DNA of 45,975 nucleotides from Oscillospiraceae bacterium (GTDB taxonomy: Bacteria > Bacillota > Clostridia > Oscillospirales > Oscillospiraceae). The first letter of the stretch is position 1. The number at the start of each line of letters is the position of its first letter. The translations under genes were made by a program, and so were the position numbers. Below are positions 1-10,200 of the stretch, piece after piece. The DNA lies in contig SVKY01000013.1 of NCBI GenBank assembly GCA_015068235.1, forward strand, positions 1 to 45,975. Direction: 5' to 3'. Under the pieces are notes generated by a model, which saw only the letters and a list, made by a program, of their open reading frames with translations, was not told the DNA's origin and ran no database searches.

Positions 1-1341
1 ACAGTGCTTTCGACGGTGTTCAAGGTTGATAAGTCGTATGAAAATATCCCGATCGGCAAACCGATTGAAAATGTAAGAGTTTATATCGTCAACCGTAGCG
101 GACAAAAGCAGCCGATCGGTCACAAGGGCGAGATATGGCTCAGCGGTTTGCAGCTTGCACGAGGGTATATTGGCGACGAAGAACGGACGAAGGAACGTTT
201 CCTGCAAGACCCGTTCGAAGAAAACAGCCGAGTTTACAAGACGGGCGACTTAGGCCGCTGGCTGCCCGATGGCAACATCGAGTATTTGGGCAGAAATGAT
301 GAACAGGTCAAGGTCCGTGGCAACCGTATCGAGCTCGGCGAGATCGAAGCTGCTGTGTGTACTCACAGTGAGATTGCACAGTGTGCGGCGATCGTTGACA
401 CAAAGAGCGGCTCTGAACGTATTGCGCTGTTCTATCAAAGCCAATCGCAGATTGACGAGACGGAGCTGAAGCTGATTGTGAAGAAACAGCTTCCGAGCTA
501 CATGATCCCTGATGCGTGGGTCAGAGTGGATAAATTCCGCTTGACGAGAAACGGCAAGATCGACAGAAAACTTCTGCAAAATTATGATATCGGTAATACA
601 GCAAAAACGGAAAAGCAGCTTCCGAAAACGCAGACAGAAATGCTGATCGCAGAAATTTGGAAGGAAACGCTTCTCTTAGACAGCATCGATGTGGAGGATA
701 ACTTCTTTGAGCTCGGGGGCACATCGCTTTCGCTTGCGATGATGTTTACCAAACTCAGTGAGAAGTTCCCCAATCGATTGAATATTGCCGATGTTTTTGC
801 AAATCCTTCGATTCGCAAGCTTGCAGAGTTTATTCAAAGCAAGTCGAAAAAGCACTGCTTGATCGATGGCGTTTTGCTCAAGAATGAGTGCTACGGTGCT
901 TCGGAAAGAGCGCAATTTGCTTACAAGCTGCCAAGCACAAAAAATATGCAGCAGCTTGCAATGGCTTCGCTTTACGCGCTTGCTCGCATGGCAGAGGGAA
1001 CAAAGATCGTACTTTACAGCTGCACTCAAAATGGCGAGTATGACAGGATCATCTGTGATTTTAGCCATCTGAGCACGCTAAGCGATGTTGCAAAGCAAAT
1101 GAAAATCGAAAAAGCTGTATTTACCGCAGACACTGTGCGCAGAAAGCCCGATTCCAAGGAGGTCACCTGCGTGATCACAGGCAATCGACAGCTTACTACA
1201 GCGGAGCAGCGTTTGTTTGATCTTTCAATCGGCTTAAACGGACTTGAATTGAAGATTCGCAATCACAGCAAAATCATCCGTGATGTGGCAGCGAAGAATA
1301 TGCTGAAGCTGCTGCTCGGCGTGATGAACATGATAAATTAA
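1..1341 (+). CDS. NRPS C-terminal part (A-PCP-shortened C-like tail), 5' truncated
   Basis: The reading frame is open from base 1, so the gene begins upstream. The window enters the adenylation domain just after the usual GPTE motif (A5). Visible motifs are LARGY (A6), YKTGDL (A7), the A8 region around residues 98-118, and NGKID (A10 lysine). A peptidyl carrier protein follows with LGGTSL, whose Ser carries phosphopantetheine. The last ~165 residues are not a normal NRPS domain. They resemble the C-terminal lobe of the condensation/epimerisation superfamily, with an LAMASLYALAR-like helix and a final helix like the end of an E domain, but there is no HHxxxDG lobe. Substrate specificity cannot be read because most code positions lie outside the window. 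The stop is followed by AGGAGG and AT1, which suggests one transcript. Confidence 0.9.
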   Translation, partial: TVLSTVFKVDKSYENIPIGKPIENVRVYIVNRSGQKQPIGHKGEIWLSGLQLARGYIGDEERTKERFLQDPFEENSRVYKTGDLGRWLPDGNIEYLGRNDEQVKVRGNRIELGEIEAAVCTHSEIAQCAAIVDTKSGSERIALFYQSQSQIDETELKLIVKKQLPSYMIPDAWVRVDKFRLTRNGKIDRKLLQNYDIGNTAKTEKQLPKTQTEMLIAEIWKETLLLDSIDVEDNFFELGGTSLSLAMMFTKLSEKFPNRLNIADVFANPSIRKLAEFIQSKSKKHCLIDGVLLKNECYGASERAQFAYKLPSTKNMQQLAMASLYALARMAEGTKIVLYSCTQNGEYDRIICDFSHLSTLSDVAKQMKIEKAVFTADTVRRKPDSKEVTCVITGNRQLTTAEQRLFDLSIGLNGLELKIRNHSKIIRDVAAKNMLKLLLGVMNMIN

Positions 1342-1350
1342 AAAACAGAA

Positions 1351-1391
1351 AGGAGGGCACATTGCAGATTGCAACGTGCACAGAAGCATGA
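1351..1391 (+). promoter_or_regulatory. Possible translationally coupled leader mini-ORF before AT1
   Basis: A strong AGGAGG (1351-1356) sits 5 bases before a TTG codon at 1362. That TTG opens a 9-codon frame (MQIATCTEA) whose TGA (1389-1391) overlaps the ATG of AT1 at 1388 as ATGA. The same Shine-Dalgarno is 31 bases from the AT1 ATG, too far for direct use, and no better site lies between. Ribosomes ending the mini-ORF could re-initiate on AT1. The alternative is AT1 initiation at GTG 1376 or ATT 1361 in frame, the latter well spaced but a rare start codon. Confidence 0.4.
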
Positions 1392-2614
1392 AGAAAAAGG
1401 TTGCAATGTTCCCCGGACAGGGAAGTATTTATGTAGGAATGGGCAAGAAGCTCTGCGAGAATCATGAGCTTGCCCGAAGAACGTTTGAAGAAGCCTCCGA
1501 TGCGATTTCCGTGGATATGAAGAAGCTTTGCTTTACGGCAGATTTGAAGGAACTGACAAAAACCGAGAATTCTCAGCCTGCGATCCTGACGGCAAGCGTA
1601 GCAGCATATCGTGTGTTGCAGGAGACAACGGGCTTCCGTCCGCACTATTTCGCAGGACACAGCTTGGGTGAATTTTCGGCATTGACTTGCGCAAAGGCGA
1701 TCGACTTTGCCGATGCCGTGACCTTGGTTAAGAAAAGAGGCGAATTGATGCGTGATGCTTCCGGCGACAGCCAGGGCTTGATGACGGCGGTTGGCAAGGT
1801 GCCGAAACAAAAAATCATTGATATCTGCTCCGAAATTTCGGCAAGCGATAGCGTGGTTTGCGTTTCGAACTACAATTCTCTCAAGCAGAATGTTATTTCC
1901 GGTCATAAGGATGCGGTCATTGCTGCGGAGAAGCGTTTGGCAGACCTTGGCGCTTCGGTTAAGCGGCTGAACGTCAGTGCGGCATTCCATTCGCCACTGA
2001 TGCAGCCTGCGCTGGAGCAGTTTAAGATCGTTTTGAACGAATACAGCTTCCGGCAGCCTGAGGGGATCGTATTGTCAAATGTCACGGCTCGTCCGCATAC
2101 GGCAGATCAGATCGCAGAGCGTATGGCGCAGCAGTTGGTCTCTCCCGTACGCTGGCAGGAGTCTATGGAATACCTCAAGGAGCAGAAGATCCGCTTGGCG
2201 GTAGATGTTGGCCCAGGAAAGGTCTTAAGAAATTTGATGTTCGACAATTTCCCGAACGTGAAGGCGCTGACATATGATGCTTCCGACGATGCAAACGAGC
2301 TGATCAAGCTTCTGGAAAATGAAAAGACGATTCCGTTTATCTCCAGATGTATGGGGCTTGCGGTGGCAACAAAGAATCTGTGCAATGATGCACAGGTCTA
2401 TGAAGCCAATGTTGTTGAACCGTATCGCCAACTTCAGCTGATGCAGGAAACGGTCGATGCGGAAAACCGTGGCGCAAGCGAAGATGAGATGCGCCGTGCA
2501 AAACAGTTACTGTTACAGATCTTCAATGCAAAGAAGGTTCCTGCCAATGAGCAGGAGGAACGCTTGCAAAGACTGTATTTAGACACCGAAACCGAAAGCT
2601 TATTTAATGCTTGA
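1388..2614 (+). CDS. Discrete malonyl-CoA:ACP acyltransferase (trans-AT), copy 1
   Basis: A FabD-like acyltransferase expected to charge the ACPs of the AT-less PKS proteins with malonyl units in the cytoplasm. Seen directly: the N-terminal FPGQGS motif, the nucleophile motif GHSLGE (Ser92 from ATG 1388), and the catalytic His in AAFHSPLM (His201). GHSLGE with an FHS-type specificity motif fits malonyl rather than methylmalonyl. The protein is 408 aa, whereas FabD-type ATs are about 310. The extra ~95 C-terminal residues are shared with AT2 and with the degenerate AT at 25991, so the tail is a family trait. The start at ATG 1388 is chosen because MKKKVAMFPGQG matches the normal AT N-terminus; GTG 1376 would add four residues. 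PKS1 follows 35 bases downstream. Confidence 0.93.
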   Translation: MKKKVAMFPGQGSIYVGMGKKLCENHELARRTFEEASDAISVDMKKLCFTADLKELTKTENSQPAILTASVAAYRVLQETTGFRPHYFAGHSLGEFSALTCAKAIDFADAVTLVKKRGELMRDASGDSQGLMTAVGKVPKQKIIDICSEISASDSVVCVSNYNSLKQNVISGHKDAVIAAEKRLADLGASVKRLNVSAAFHSPLMQPALEQFKIVLNEYSFRQPEGIVLSNVTARPHTADQIAERMAQQLVSPVRWQESMEYLKEQKIRLAVDVGPGKVLRNLMFDNFPNVKALTYDASDDANELIKLLENEKTIPFISRCMGLAVATKNLCNDAQVYEANVVEPYRQLQLMQETVDAENRGASEDEMRRAKQLLLQIFNAKKVPANEQEERLQRLYLDTETESLFNA

Positions 2615-2649
2615 TCGAAACAAGCGTACAGGAAGGTAGGTGATACCTT

Positions 2650-5600
2650 ATGGATTTTGATATCAAGCTCGATATGCTCGATGATCTTCTCGAATTTGAC
2701 GAGGAGCTGATCATGCAGGCAGATGAAGTGCCGAATGACATTGCGATCGTTGGTCTTGCGGTGCGAGCAGGTGAGGCGGAAAATGCGCAAGAGCTATGGG
2801 ATGCTCTGTGCAACGGCGAGGATCTGAAACGGCAGATGCCGTTTGACAGAGCAAACGATGCCGATGAATTTGCCAAATATGTCGGAAAGGAGCTTAATGG
2901 TTATACGCCTCAGAGCTATTTGGAGCGTATTGATGAATTCAGCCCGAGCTTCTTCCACATACCACCGAAGGATGCGGCACTGCTCGACCCAGCACAACGA
3001 ATGTTTCTGATGACGGCATACCGAGCGCTGGAGGATGCAGGCTTATCAAAAAAACGTCTTGCGCAATCGCAAACGGGTGTTTTCGTGGGCTATACCACGA
3101 GTCCTGATAATTACAGTCAGATTTTGTCGGATTCCGATCCGGAATTTGCTGACCGTGCGGTATCGGGCAAAGTCAATTCGATCATTGCAAGCCGCTTGAG
3201 CTATTACTTGGACTTGAAGGGGCCTGCGGTCATGATCGATACGGCGTGTTCTTCGTCGTTGGTTGCGATCCATATGGCTTGCAGCTCGCTCCGAAACGGC
3301 GAATGTGAAATGGCGGTTGCTGGCAGTGTGCAGTATATGCTGATGCCGCTCAACAGCAGGGAAGATGGCGAAATCTCCGTGATGTCCACAGATGGGCAGA
3401 CGAGAACATTTGATATGCATTCCGGCGGCACTAATCCTGGTGAGGGCGTTGCGGCGATCATTCTCAAACCGTTGGCAAAAGCGCTTGAGGACAAGGATCG
3501 CATATATGCCGTGATCAAGGGCAGTGCGATCAATCAAGATGGTGCTTCTGTCGGAATTACGGCACCGAATGCCGCTGCCCAAGAGGCTGTGATCGTGCGT
3601 GCCTGGGAAAATGCAGGGATCGATCCAACGCAGGTTTCCTATATTGAAGCGCATGGAACGGCGACAAAATTAGGCGATCCCGTTGAGATTTCGGGCATTG
3701 AACGAGCGTTCCGCAGATACACGGATAAGAAGCAGTTCTGTGCTGTTGGCTCGGTCAAGACGAATTTGGGACACTTAGACTCAGCGGCAGGTATTTTGGG
3801 ATTGATCAAATGTGTGCTTGCGATCAATCACAAGCAGATTCCACCACAGCTGCATTTTACAAGTCCGAACAGGGAGATCGATTTTATACAATCTCCTGTC
3901 TATGTCAGCGATACGTTAGCTCCGTGGGAAAGTGAAACGCTGCGCACCTGCGGTGTCAGCTCGTTCGGCTTGAGTGGTACGAATTGCCATGTGGTTTTGC
4001 AGGAGTATGAGCAACAGAAAACGCCAAGAGCAAGTTTTCCGATGATTTTGCCGCTGTCTGCAAGAAAAAAGTCAGAGCTTCGGCAGATGGCAGAGAATTT
4101 TGCTGAGGATGCAAAAAACGATCCTGAGAATTTAGCAAATTTGATATATACAGCGGCGATGAGCCGCTCTGACGAGCGTGAAAGAATCGCAATTATCGTG
4201 CATTCGTTAGATGATGTGTTGCTTCTGCCCAATCGCATTGAGCAAGATGCTATGACGACTGCAGATCAGATTCAGCTCGATGATGAAATTTTACAAAGAG
4301 CGTGCGAAGGCGAGCTTTCCGCAATGCAAGCCCTATGCAGCTGCTATATGAAAGGTGCGCAGGTGGATTGGTATCGACTTTTTGAATCGATGCCGGTGCA
4401 CATCACCTCTATGCAGGGCTACCCCATGCCGATTGAGCGCTGTTGGCAGAACCCGAAGAAGGCAAAAAAGCCTGCTTTCAAGAATTACGATGAACCGCTG
4501 CTGGATGTATGTGTTGCAGCATCGCCGTTGGTACATATCTACTCGGTTATGCTCAGCCAGCAGACGCACAGCGAGGTGCGTGAGCACATCATCGGTGAAA
4601 GAAATGTGCTTGCAGGCACGGTTTATGTGGAAATGCTTCGCTCGGCTGCGAGCAAAATGTTTGCAACACAGCATCTGCAGATCGATAATCTGGTCTTTAT
4701 GTCTGCAATGATTTTTGAAAAAGATCAGGTGCGTGAGGTGCAGACGGTCTTGTACAAAAAGGGCGAAAATGATTGCGAAGCAACGATCCAAAGTAAGGCA
4801 GAAGACGAAAACGACTGGACGATCCATGTGCAAGCGAAGGTATCGGCATTTGACGAGCAAGCGCCTGAGAAGATCGACGTTGAGGCACTTTTTGCACGTA
4901 TGGGCGAGAACGTGATGGATGAAACGACAACCACGGTCGATCAGATGGTCACGACGGGTCCTCGTTGGAAGGTGCAGAAGGGGATTTGGATCAGCGAAAA
5001 TGAAGCAATGACGGTTGCATCGCCGAATGATGAGTTTGCGCATGAGCTGAAGCAATATCATTTGTATCCTTCCATGCTCGATGCGGCGGTGAATTGCAGC
5101 AGCGTTTTGAACGGAGATATTTTCTGTTTGCCGTATTATTACGGAACGATGCGCATTTATGATCGTATGCCGCAGAAGATCTATTCTCACACGGTCAAAA
5201 ACTTGGAGAGTTCATCGAAAGACGGCGAGATCAATGTTTTTGACATCGTGATATTCGACGAAAACGGAATGGTTCTCGCAACAGTCAATGACTACGCAAT
5301 GAAGAAAACAAGCGAGCGACAGAAGAAGCAATTTTTCGCAAGAACGGAGCCGCTGCTCAGAACGCTTTTGTGGAAGCAAGATAGCATGAAATATCGTCCT
5401 TCTGTGCTGAAAAAAGCGGGAGAATCCATCGTTTTGGTCACTTACAACGATATTTGCGATAAAAAAATACAACAAGCGATCAAACGAGCTTCGCAAGGCG
5501 ATTTGTACGAAATGGTCCTCTGCGAATGGGAAGGCAAGCGGACGGACAGAAAGACGTTTGTCTATCCCGAGGATCGTCGGGCGATCACGGAGTATTTTGA

Positions 5601-7194
5601 GGATCTGGAAAACAAAGAGGTTTCCCGTGTGATCTTCCTGCTGCCGAAGCTCGAACAATCGCAATCGATGGAAGCTCTGCGCACAGATACCGAGGCATTG
5701 ACACGAGGTTTCTTTAACATTGCTTACGCTTTGGCGTCGAATAAGGCGCTTGGAAATCTGTCGATTGATATTCTGATCCCGACAGAGGAGGAACGAGTTG
5801 CACCTCTTGCGATGACGATCGCAGGCATGGGAAAATCGATTTTGTTCGAATATGGACGCTTGCGTTTGCGTTGTGTGCTCTTCACGGACGATACCCATGA
5901 ACGCATGATTTTAGATGAGCTGACCTACAATCATTCGGATTATATGATTTGGCTCAAGGGCGAAAAACGACATATTCCGCAACTCGATGAGATCGAATCG
6001 CAGGAAAAACATCCGTTTACGCTGTCAAAGAACGGCACTTATTTTATCACGGGAGGCGCAGGCGGCATTGGGCTTGAGATCGCCAATGAGCTTGCACGCC
6101 TTGAGCCGACGATCCATTTGGTTCTCCTTGGCAGACGTGAGCTTGCCGAGATTCCGCAATGGTCACAATTGCCACAGGAGCGCTATCAAAAGCTGCATGC
6201 TTTGAGCCAAAAGGTTGCTTCTGTAAGATATTTCTCCTGCGATGTGGCAGATGAGAAGGCGCTTGAAAAGGTTTTATCTTCCGTCGGTGAGATCAACGGC
6301 ATTGTTCATGCGGCAGGCTTGCCCGGTGGCGGCTTCGTCATCAAGCGTCAGTGGGAAGGCTTCTACGATGTTCTAAAACCGAAGATCTACGGTACACAAA
6401 AGCTTTTGGAGCTGGCAAAGCAGCCGCAGATTGAGTTTATCACACTGTTTTCTTCGTATGCCTCTGTGCTTGCGGTGGCAGGACAGTCGGATTACATCGG
6501 CGCAAATTCCTATGTCGATGCTTGCGCTGTGCATGACAAGGTCAAGGTCATCAGCTGGGGCGGTTGGAAAGAAACCGGTATGGCGAAGGACAACGGCGTT
6601 GATATGGTCAAATCGCCGATACAATTCATGACAAATGCGGAAGGCGTTTTGGCATTTGTATCTGCGATGGCTTGCGAAGAAAAGCACATTTTGGTCGGAA
6701 AATTTAACTATTCTGAGTTGGCAGGGAGCTTGGAGGACTATCAAAAGGTCATTCATTTCTCCGAATCGGATATGCAGATTCTCAGAAGCAGTGCCGATCA
6801 GAAGAAAAATTCAAATAAAACCTACGACATTACGGTTCACGGAAAGGAAACACCGCTGACACCAACAGAGCAAAAAATCGCACAGGCTTGGGCAAAGATT
6901 CTCGGTCTGCGTGAGGTTGACTATCAGGATAAATTCTTGGAGGTCGGCGGCGATTCCCTGTCAGCGACGTATTTGCAGAAGGAGATCGACACGGTCTACC
7001 CGAATGTGATGGATATCACGGATGTGTTTGTCTATCCGACGATCGAACAAATGGCGACCTTTATCGACAGCAAAACCGTAGTCGTTGAGAAAAAACAAAC
7101 TGCGAAGGCAACAGATGCCGATCAAATGCGCAAGCTGCTTGAACAGCTTGCCTCCGGTGAGATCGACGTAAGCAAAGCCGGAGCACTAATATAA
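2650..7194 (+). CDS. AT-less PKS module PKS1 (KS-DH-KR-ACP)
   Basis: One polyketide extension module of 1514 aa. The ketosynthase (~28-455) has a complete triad: Cys200 (DTACSSS), His335 (EAHGTA), His375 (NLGHL). A ~165-aa linker ending in a YPMPIERCW-type motif stands where an AT would be, and it lacks GHSxG. The DH-fold domain has His646, but its motif reads H-x3-E-x4-A instead of H-x3-G-x4-P; the partner Asp lies in LDAAVN. The ketoreductase has GGAGGIG (~1134) and Tyr1282 in QSDYIGAN. There is no enoylreductase. The ACP carries GGDSLS (Ser1436). The last ~28 residues (LLEQLASGEID) look like a helical docking element matching the N-terminus of PKS2. GTAGGTG precedes ATG 2650. The closest relative in the window is PKS3, with near-identical catalytic positions. 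Confidence 0.95.
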   Translation: MDFDIKLDMLDDLLEFDEELIMQADEVPNDIAIVGLAVRAGEAENAQELWDALCNGEDLKRQMPFDRANDADEFAKYVGKELNGYTPQSYLERIDEFSPSFFHIPPKDAALLDPAQRMFLMTAYRALEDAGLSKKRLAQSQTGVFVGYTTSPDNYSQILSDSDPEFADRAVSGKVNSIIASRLSYYLDLKGPAVMIDTACSSSLVAIHMACSSLRNGECEMAVAGSVQYMLMPLNSREDGEISVMSTDGQTRTFDMHSGGTNPGEGVAAIILKPLAKALEDKDRIYAVIKGSAINQDGASVGITAPNAAAQEAVIVRAWENAGIDPTQVSYIEAHGTATKLGDPVEISGIERAFRRYTDKKQFCAVGSVKTNLGHLDSAAGILGLIKCVLAINHKQIPPQLHFTSPNREIDFIQSPVYVSDTLAPWESETLRTCGVSSFGLSGTNCHVVLQEYEQQKTPRASFPMILPLSARKKSELRQMAENFAEDAKNDPENLANLIYTAAMSRSDERERIAIIVHSLDDVLLLPNRIEQDAMTTADQIQLDDEILQRACEGELSAMQALCSCYMKGAQVDWYRLFESMPVHITSMQGYPMPIERCWQNPKKAKKPAFKNYDEPLLDVCVAASPLVHIYSVMLSQQTHSEVREHIIGERNVLAGTVYVEMLRSAASKMFATQHLQIDNLVFMSAMIFEKDQVREVQTVLYKKGENDCEATIQSKAEDENDWTIHVQAKVSAFDEQAPEKIDVEALFARMGENVMDETTTTVDQMVTTGPRWKVQKGIWISENEAMTVASPNDEFAHELKQYHLYPSMLDAAVNCSSVLNGDIFCLPYYYGTMRIYDRMPQKIYSHTVKNLESSSKDGEINVFDIVIFDENGMVLATVNDYAMKKTSERQKKQFFARTEPLLRTLLWKQDSMKYRPSVLKKAGESIVLVTYNDICDKKIQQAIKRASQGDLYEMVLCEWEGKRTDRKTFVYPEDRRAITEYFEDLENKEVSRVIFLLPKLEQSQSMEALRTDTEALTRGFFNIAYALASNKALGNLSIDILIPTEEERVAPLAMTIAGMGKSILFEYGRLRLRCVLFTDDTHERMILDELTYNHSDYMIWLKGEKRHIPQLDEIESQEKHPFTLSKNGTYFITGGAGGIGLEIANELARLEPTIHLVLLGRRELAEIPQWSQLPQERYQKLHALSQKVASVRYFSCDVADEKALEKVLSSVGEINGIVHAAGLPGGGFVIKRQWEGFYDVLKPKIYGTQKLLELAKQPQIEFITLFSSYASVLAVAGQSDYIGANSYVDACAVHDKVKVISWGGWKETGMAKDNGVDMVKSPIQFMTNAEGVLAFVSAMACEEKHILVGKFNYSELAGSLEDYQKVIHFSESDMQILRSSADQKKNSNKTYDITVHGKETPLTPTEQKIAQAWAKILGLREVDYQDKFLEVGGDSLSATYLQKEIDTVYPNVMDITDVFVYPTIEQMATFIDSKTVVVEKKQTAKATDADQMRKLLEQLASGEIDVSKAGALI

Positions 7195-7210
7195 AGGAGG
7201 GAAAGGACAA

Positions 7211-10200
7211 TTGATCAACCTTAAAGAATATATTTTAGAGCAGGTCAGCAAAAAGGAATTGTCCCTGGACCGTGCGATGGAATTTCTTCAGGAATTGGGC
7301 GAGATGGAAAAATCCTCTGCGCCTGATGGAAGAATCGCCGTTGTCGGTATGTCCTGCGATCTGCCTGAGGCATTGAATTACAATGAATTTTGGCAGAATA
7401 TTTTGAATGAGCGTGATTGCTTGGGCTATATGCCCCGTGAGCACGACGAATACTACAAGCTGGTTGAAAATCCCCAATTTGCGGAGGTCATGGAGATCAA
7501 GTCCTTCCGCATTGAGGAAAACCGCTTTAACAGCAGAAGCTCCTATCTGAAAAACTCGGATAAATTTGACGCAGCCTTCTTTGGCATCTCTCCCAGAGAG
7601 GCACGTTACATGGAACCGAGCCAAAGAGTTTTCTTGGAGACGGCTTGCTCTGCCATTGAGGATGCAGGCTACAGCCTGAACGATGTTTATGGCAGCTCGA
7701 TCGGCGTTTTTGTTGGCAAGGACCACAACAACGCAGAGTTCTACAAGAAGATATCGAAGCCCGATAACCTCAGTACCACGGGCTCGTGGCACGGCATTTT
7801 GGCAAGCCGTATCAGCTACATCTTTAACTTCTCCGGACCTGCACTGGTCATCGACACTGCCTGCTCGTCGGGCTTGGTGGCTGTGCACGAGGCTTGCAGA
7901 GCATTGCAGGCAGGCGATTGCGAGATGGCAATTGCAGGCGGTATTTCCACAGGCGGCGCACCGGCTGACGGCACGAAGGATCCCGAGGAAGTCACCGATG
8001 CTTTGGAATCGGTTGCATCTCCTGACTCCACCGTTCGCCCGTTTGACAAGAAATCCGCAGGTACCGTTTTCGGCGAGGGCTGCGCAGCGGTTCTGCTCAA
8101 GCCTCTGAAAAAAGCGATCGAGGACGGCGATCATATCCACGCAGTGATCTTGGCGAGTGCTGCCAATAACGATGGCGCTTCCAACGGCATCACTGCTCCG
8201 AATCCGGCAGCACAGACGGATGTCATCATGAAGGCGTGGGACAGTGCAAAGATCGATCCGAGAAGCATTTCTTACATTGAAACACACGGCACCGGCACAT
8301 TGCTCGGTGACCCGATTGAATTTAAGGCTTTGAACAATGCGTTCCGCAAGTTCTCCGATGATAGGCAGTTCTGTGGCATCGGCTCTGCAAAGAGTAATGT
8401 TGGACACTTGGTTGCTGCTTCCGGCTGTGTGGGCATGATGAAGGTCATTCTTGCGATGAAGAATCATACCTTGCCTGCAAGCATCAACTTTGAAGAGCCC
8501 AATCCGCATATCAACTTCTTGGATTCGGCGATGTACATGGTTGACCAGACCCTGCCTTGGGGCGAGAAGGGTGAGACCTTGAGAGCAGGTGTCAGCGCAT
8601 TCGGTTTCAGCGGTACCAACGTACACGTTGTTTTGGAAAGTGCGGACAAGTATCTGCCCAAGGAAAAGTCGATGGACAAGAAGCCTCGGATTTTGACCAT
8701 GGCTGCGAAAACAAAGTGGTCGTTGGAGCAGATCGTTGCAAGATATGCGGCATTTATCGATTGCAATGAAAATGTCGATTTGGACGCTCTGTGCTATACC
8801 GCTTCGGTTGGCAGAGGTCATTACAGCTTCCGTGTTGCTTTCGAATTTGAGGGCTACGAGGATTTGAAGCAGAAGATCGACCGCCTGCATTATTTTGGCT
8901 TGGATCATGCAGAAAAGGGCGTTTACTACGGCAGCTATAAGGTCGTCTCCGATCGCCGCATGGAGCGCTCCGAGGGCGAATATACCGAATCTCAGGTACG
9001 TCAGACCAACGCTCAGGCAGAGCAGATTCTTGCTCGTATGCAGAACAATGCCCTCAGTGCATCAGATTGTGAAGCGCTTTGTGATTGCTACATCCATGGT
9101 GCGACCATTCGCTGGGAAGCTCTCTATGAGAAGGGAACTGTGCAGAAAATCAGCCTGCCGACCTATCCGTTTGAAAGAACGATCTATTGGGCAGAGAACA
9201 AGGAATTGACAGCCGGCGGTGCGAATATGGGCGAGCCGAACGATCATCCGCTTGTTGAGCGTTGCCTGCTCAAGTCGGTCAACCAAGATATTTATACGAC
9301 AAAATTCAGCGTAAAGAAGCATTGGATCCTGCATGACCATGTGATCATGGGTAGAAATATCATCCCCGGCACGGCATATGTCGAGCTTGCTCGTGAGGCT
9401 TGCTCGAAGTATATCGACGGTGAGATGGAGCTGCGTGATTTGATCTTTATGACTCCGTTGGGCGTGGATCCCGATGAAGAGATCGAGGCGCAGATCGTTG
9501 TGACCAAATTCAGAGATCATGTGGAATTTGTGGTCGCTACGGCAAAGCGTGCGCTTGACGCAGAGGGCTCTGAGTGGGTAAAGCACGTCGAAGGCAAGGC
9601 TTATAAGCTTGACGGGGCAAGCGTTCCTGCGGCATATGATCTGAGCGTGCTGGAAACCGATACCAGCCTGATGAGCCGTGAGGTTCAGCTGGCGGGCTTG
9701 GAAACGCAGGATGCTATCATGTGCTTCGGTCCTCGTTGGCAGAACGTGAAGCGTGTTTATATTTCTCCGAAGGATCTGTATGTTCACGGCAAGATCGCCG
9801 ATGAATTTACTGACGATCTTAAAGTGTTCCAGTATCATACGAGCCTTTTGGATGCAACGGTCAATGCTGGCATTCAGGCAACGATGGAGGGTGTCTATCT
9901 GCCGTTCGTGTTTAAGAGCCTGAAGCTTTACAGACCGCTTCCGCAAGAGGTTTTCAGCCGTGCGATCTGCAAGAACCCGAACGCACCGAGCGATGAAACC
10001 TATACCTACGATATTCAGCTTATGGATAGCGAGGGCAATATCCTCGTTGACGTCACGGACTACACCGTAAAGAAGGTCCATAAGTTCAACAATTACGAAG
10101 ATAAGACCTACTACCGTCTGGATTGGATCACCAAGGATGCGGAAGCTGAGTACAACGAGAGCTTGGGCAAGGTTTTGGTGCTTGGCAGCAAGAGGCTCGG

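Noticed and set aside
4015-4580. A hidden cis acyltransferase between KS and DH in the PKS proteins
   Set aside because: The segment is only about 165-190 residues, lacks GQGS and GHSxG, and ends in the usual post-AT linker motif, so the modules are AT-less.
7235-8908. Long antisense reading frame (557 codons) opposite PKS2
   Set aside because: It mirrors the codon pattern of a clear KS gene, has no recognisable domain and no ribosome site. The same holds for the long minus-strand frames at 24325-25911 and 35840-37456.
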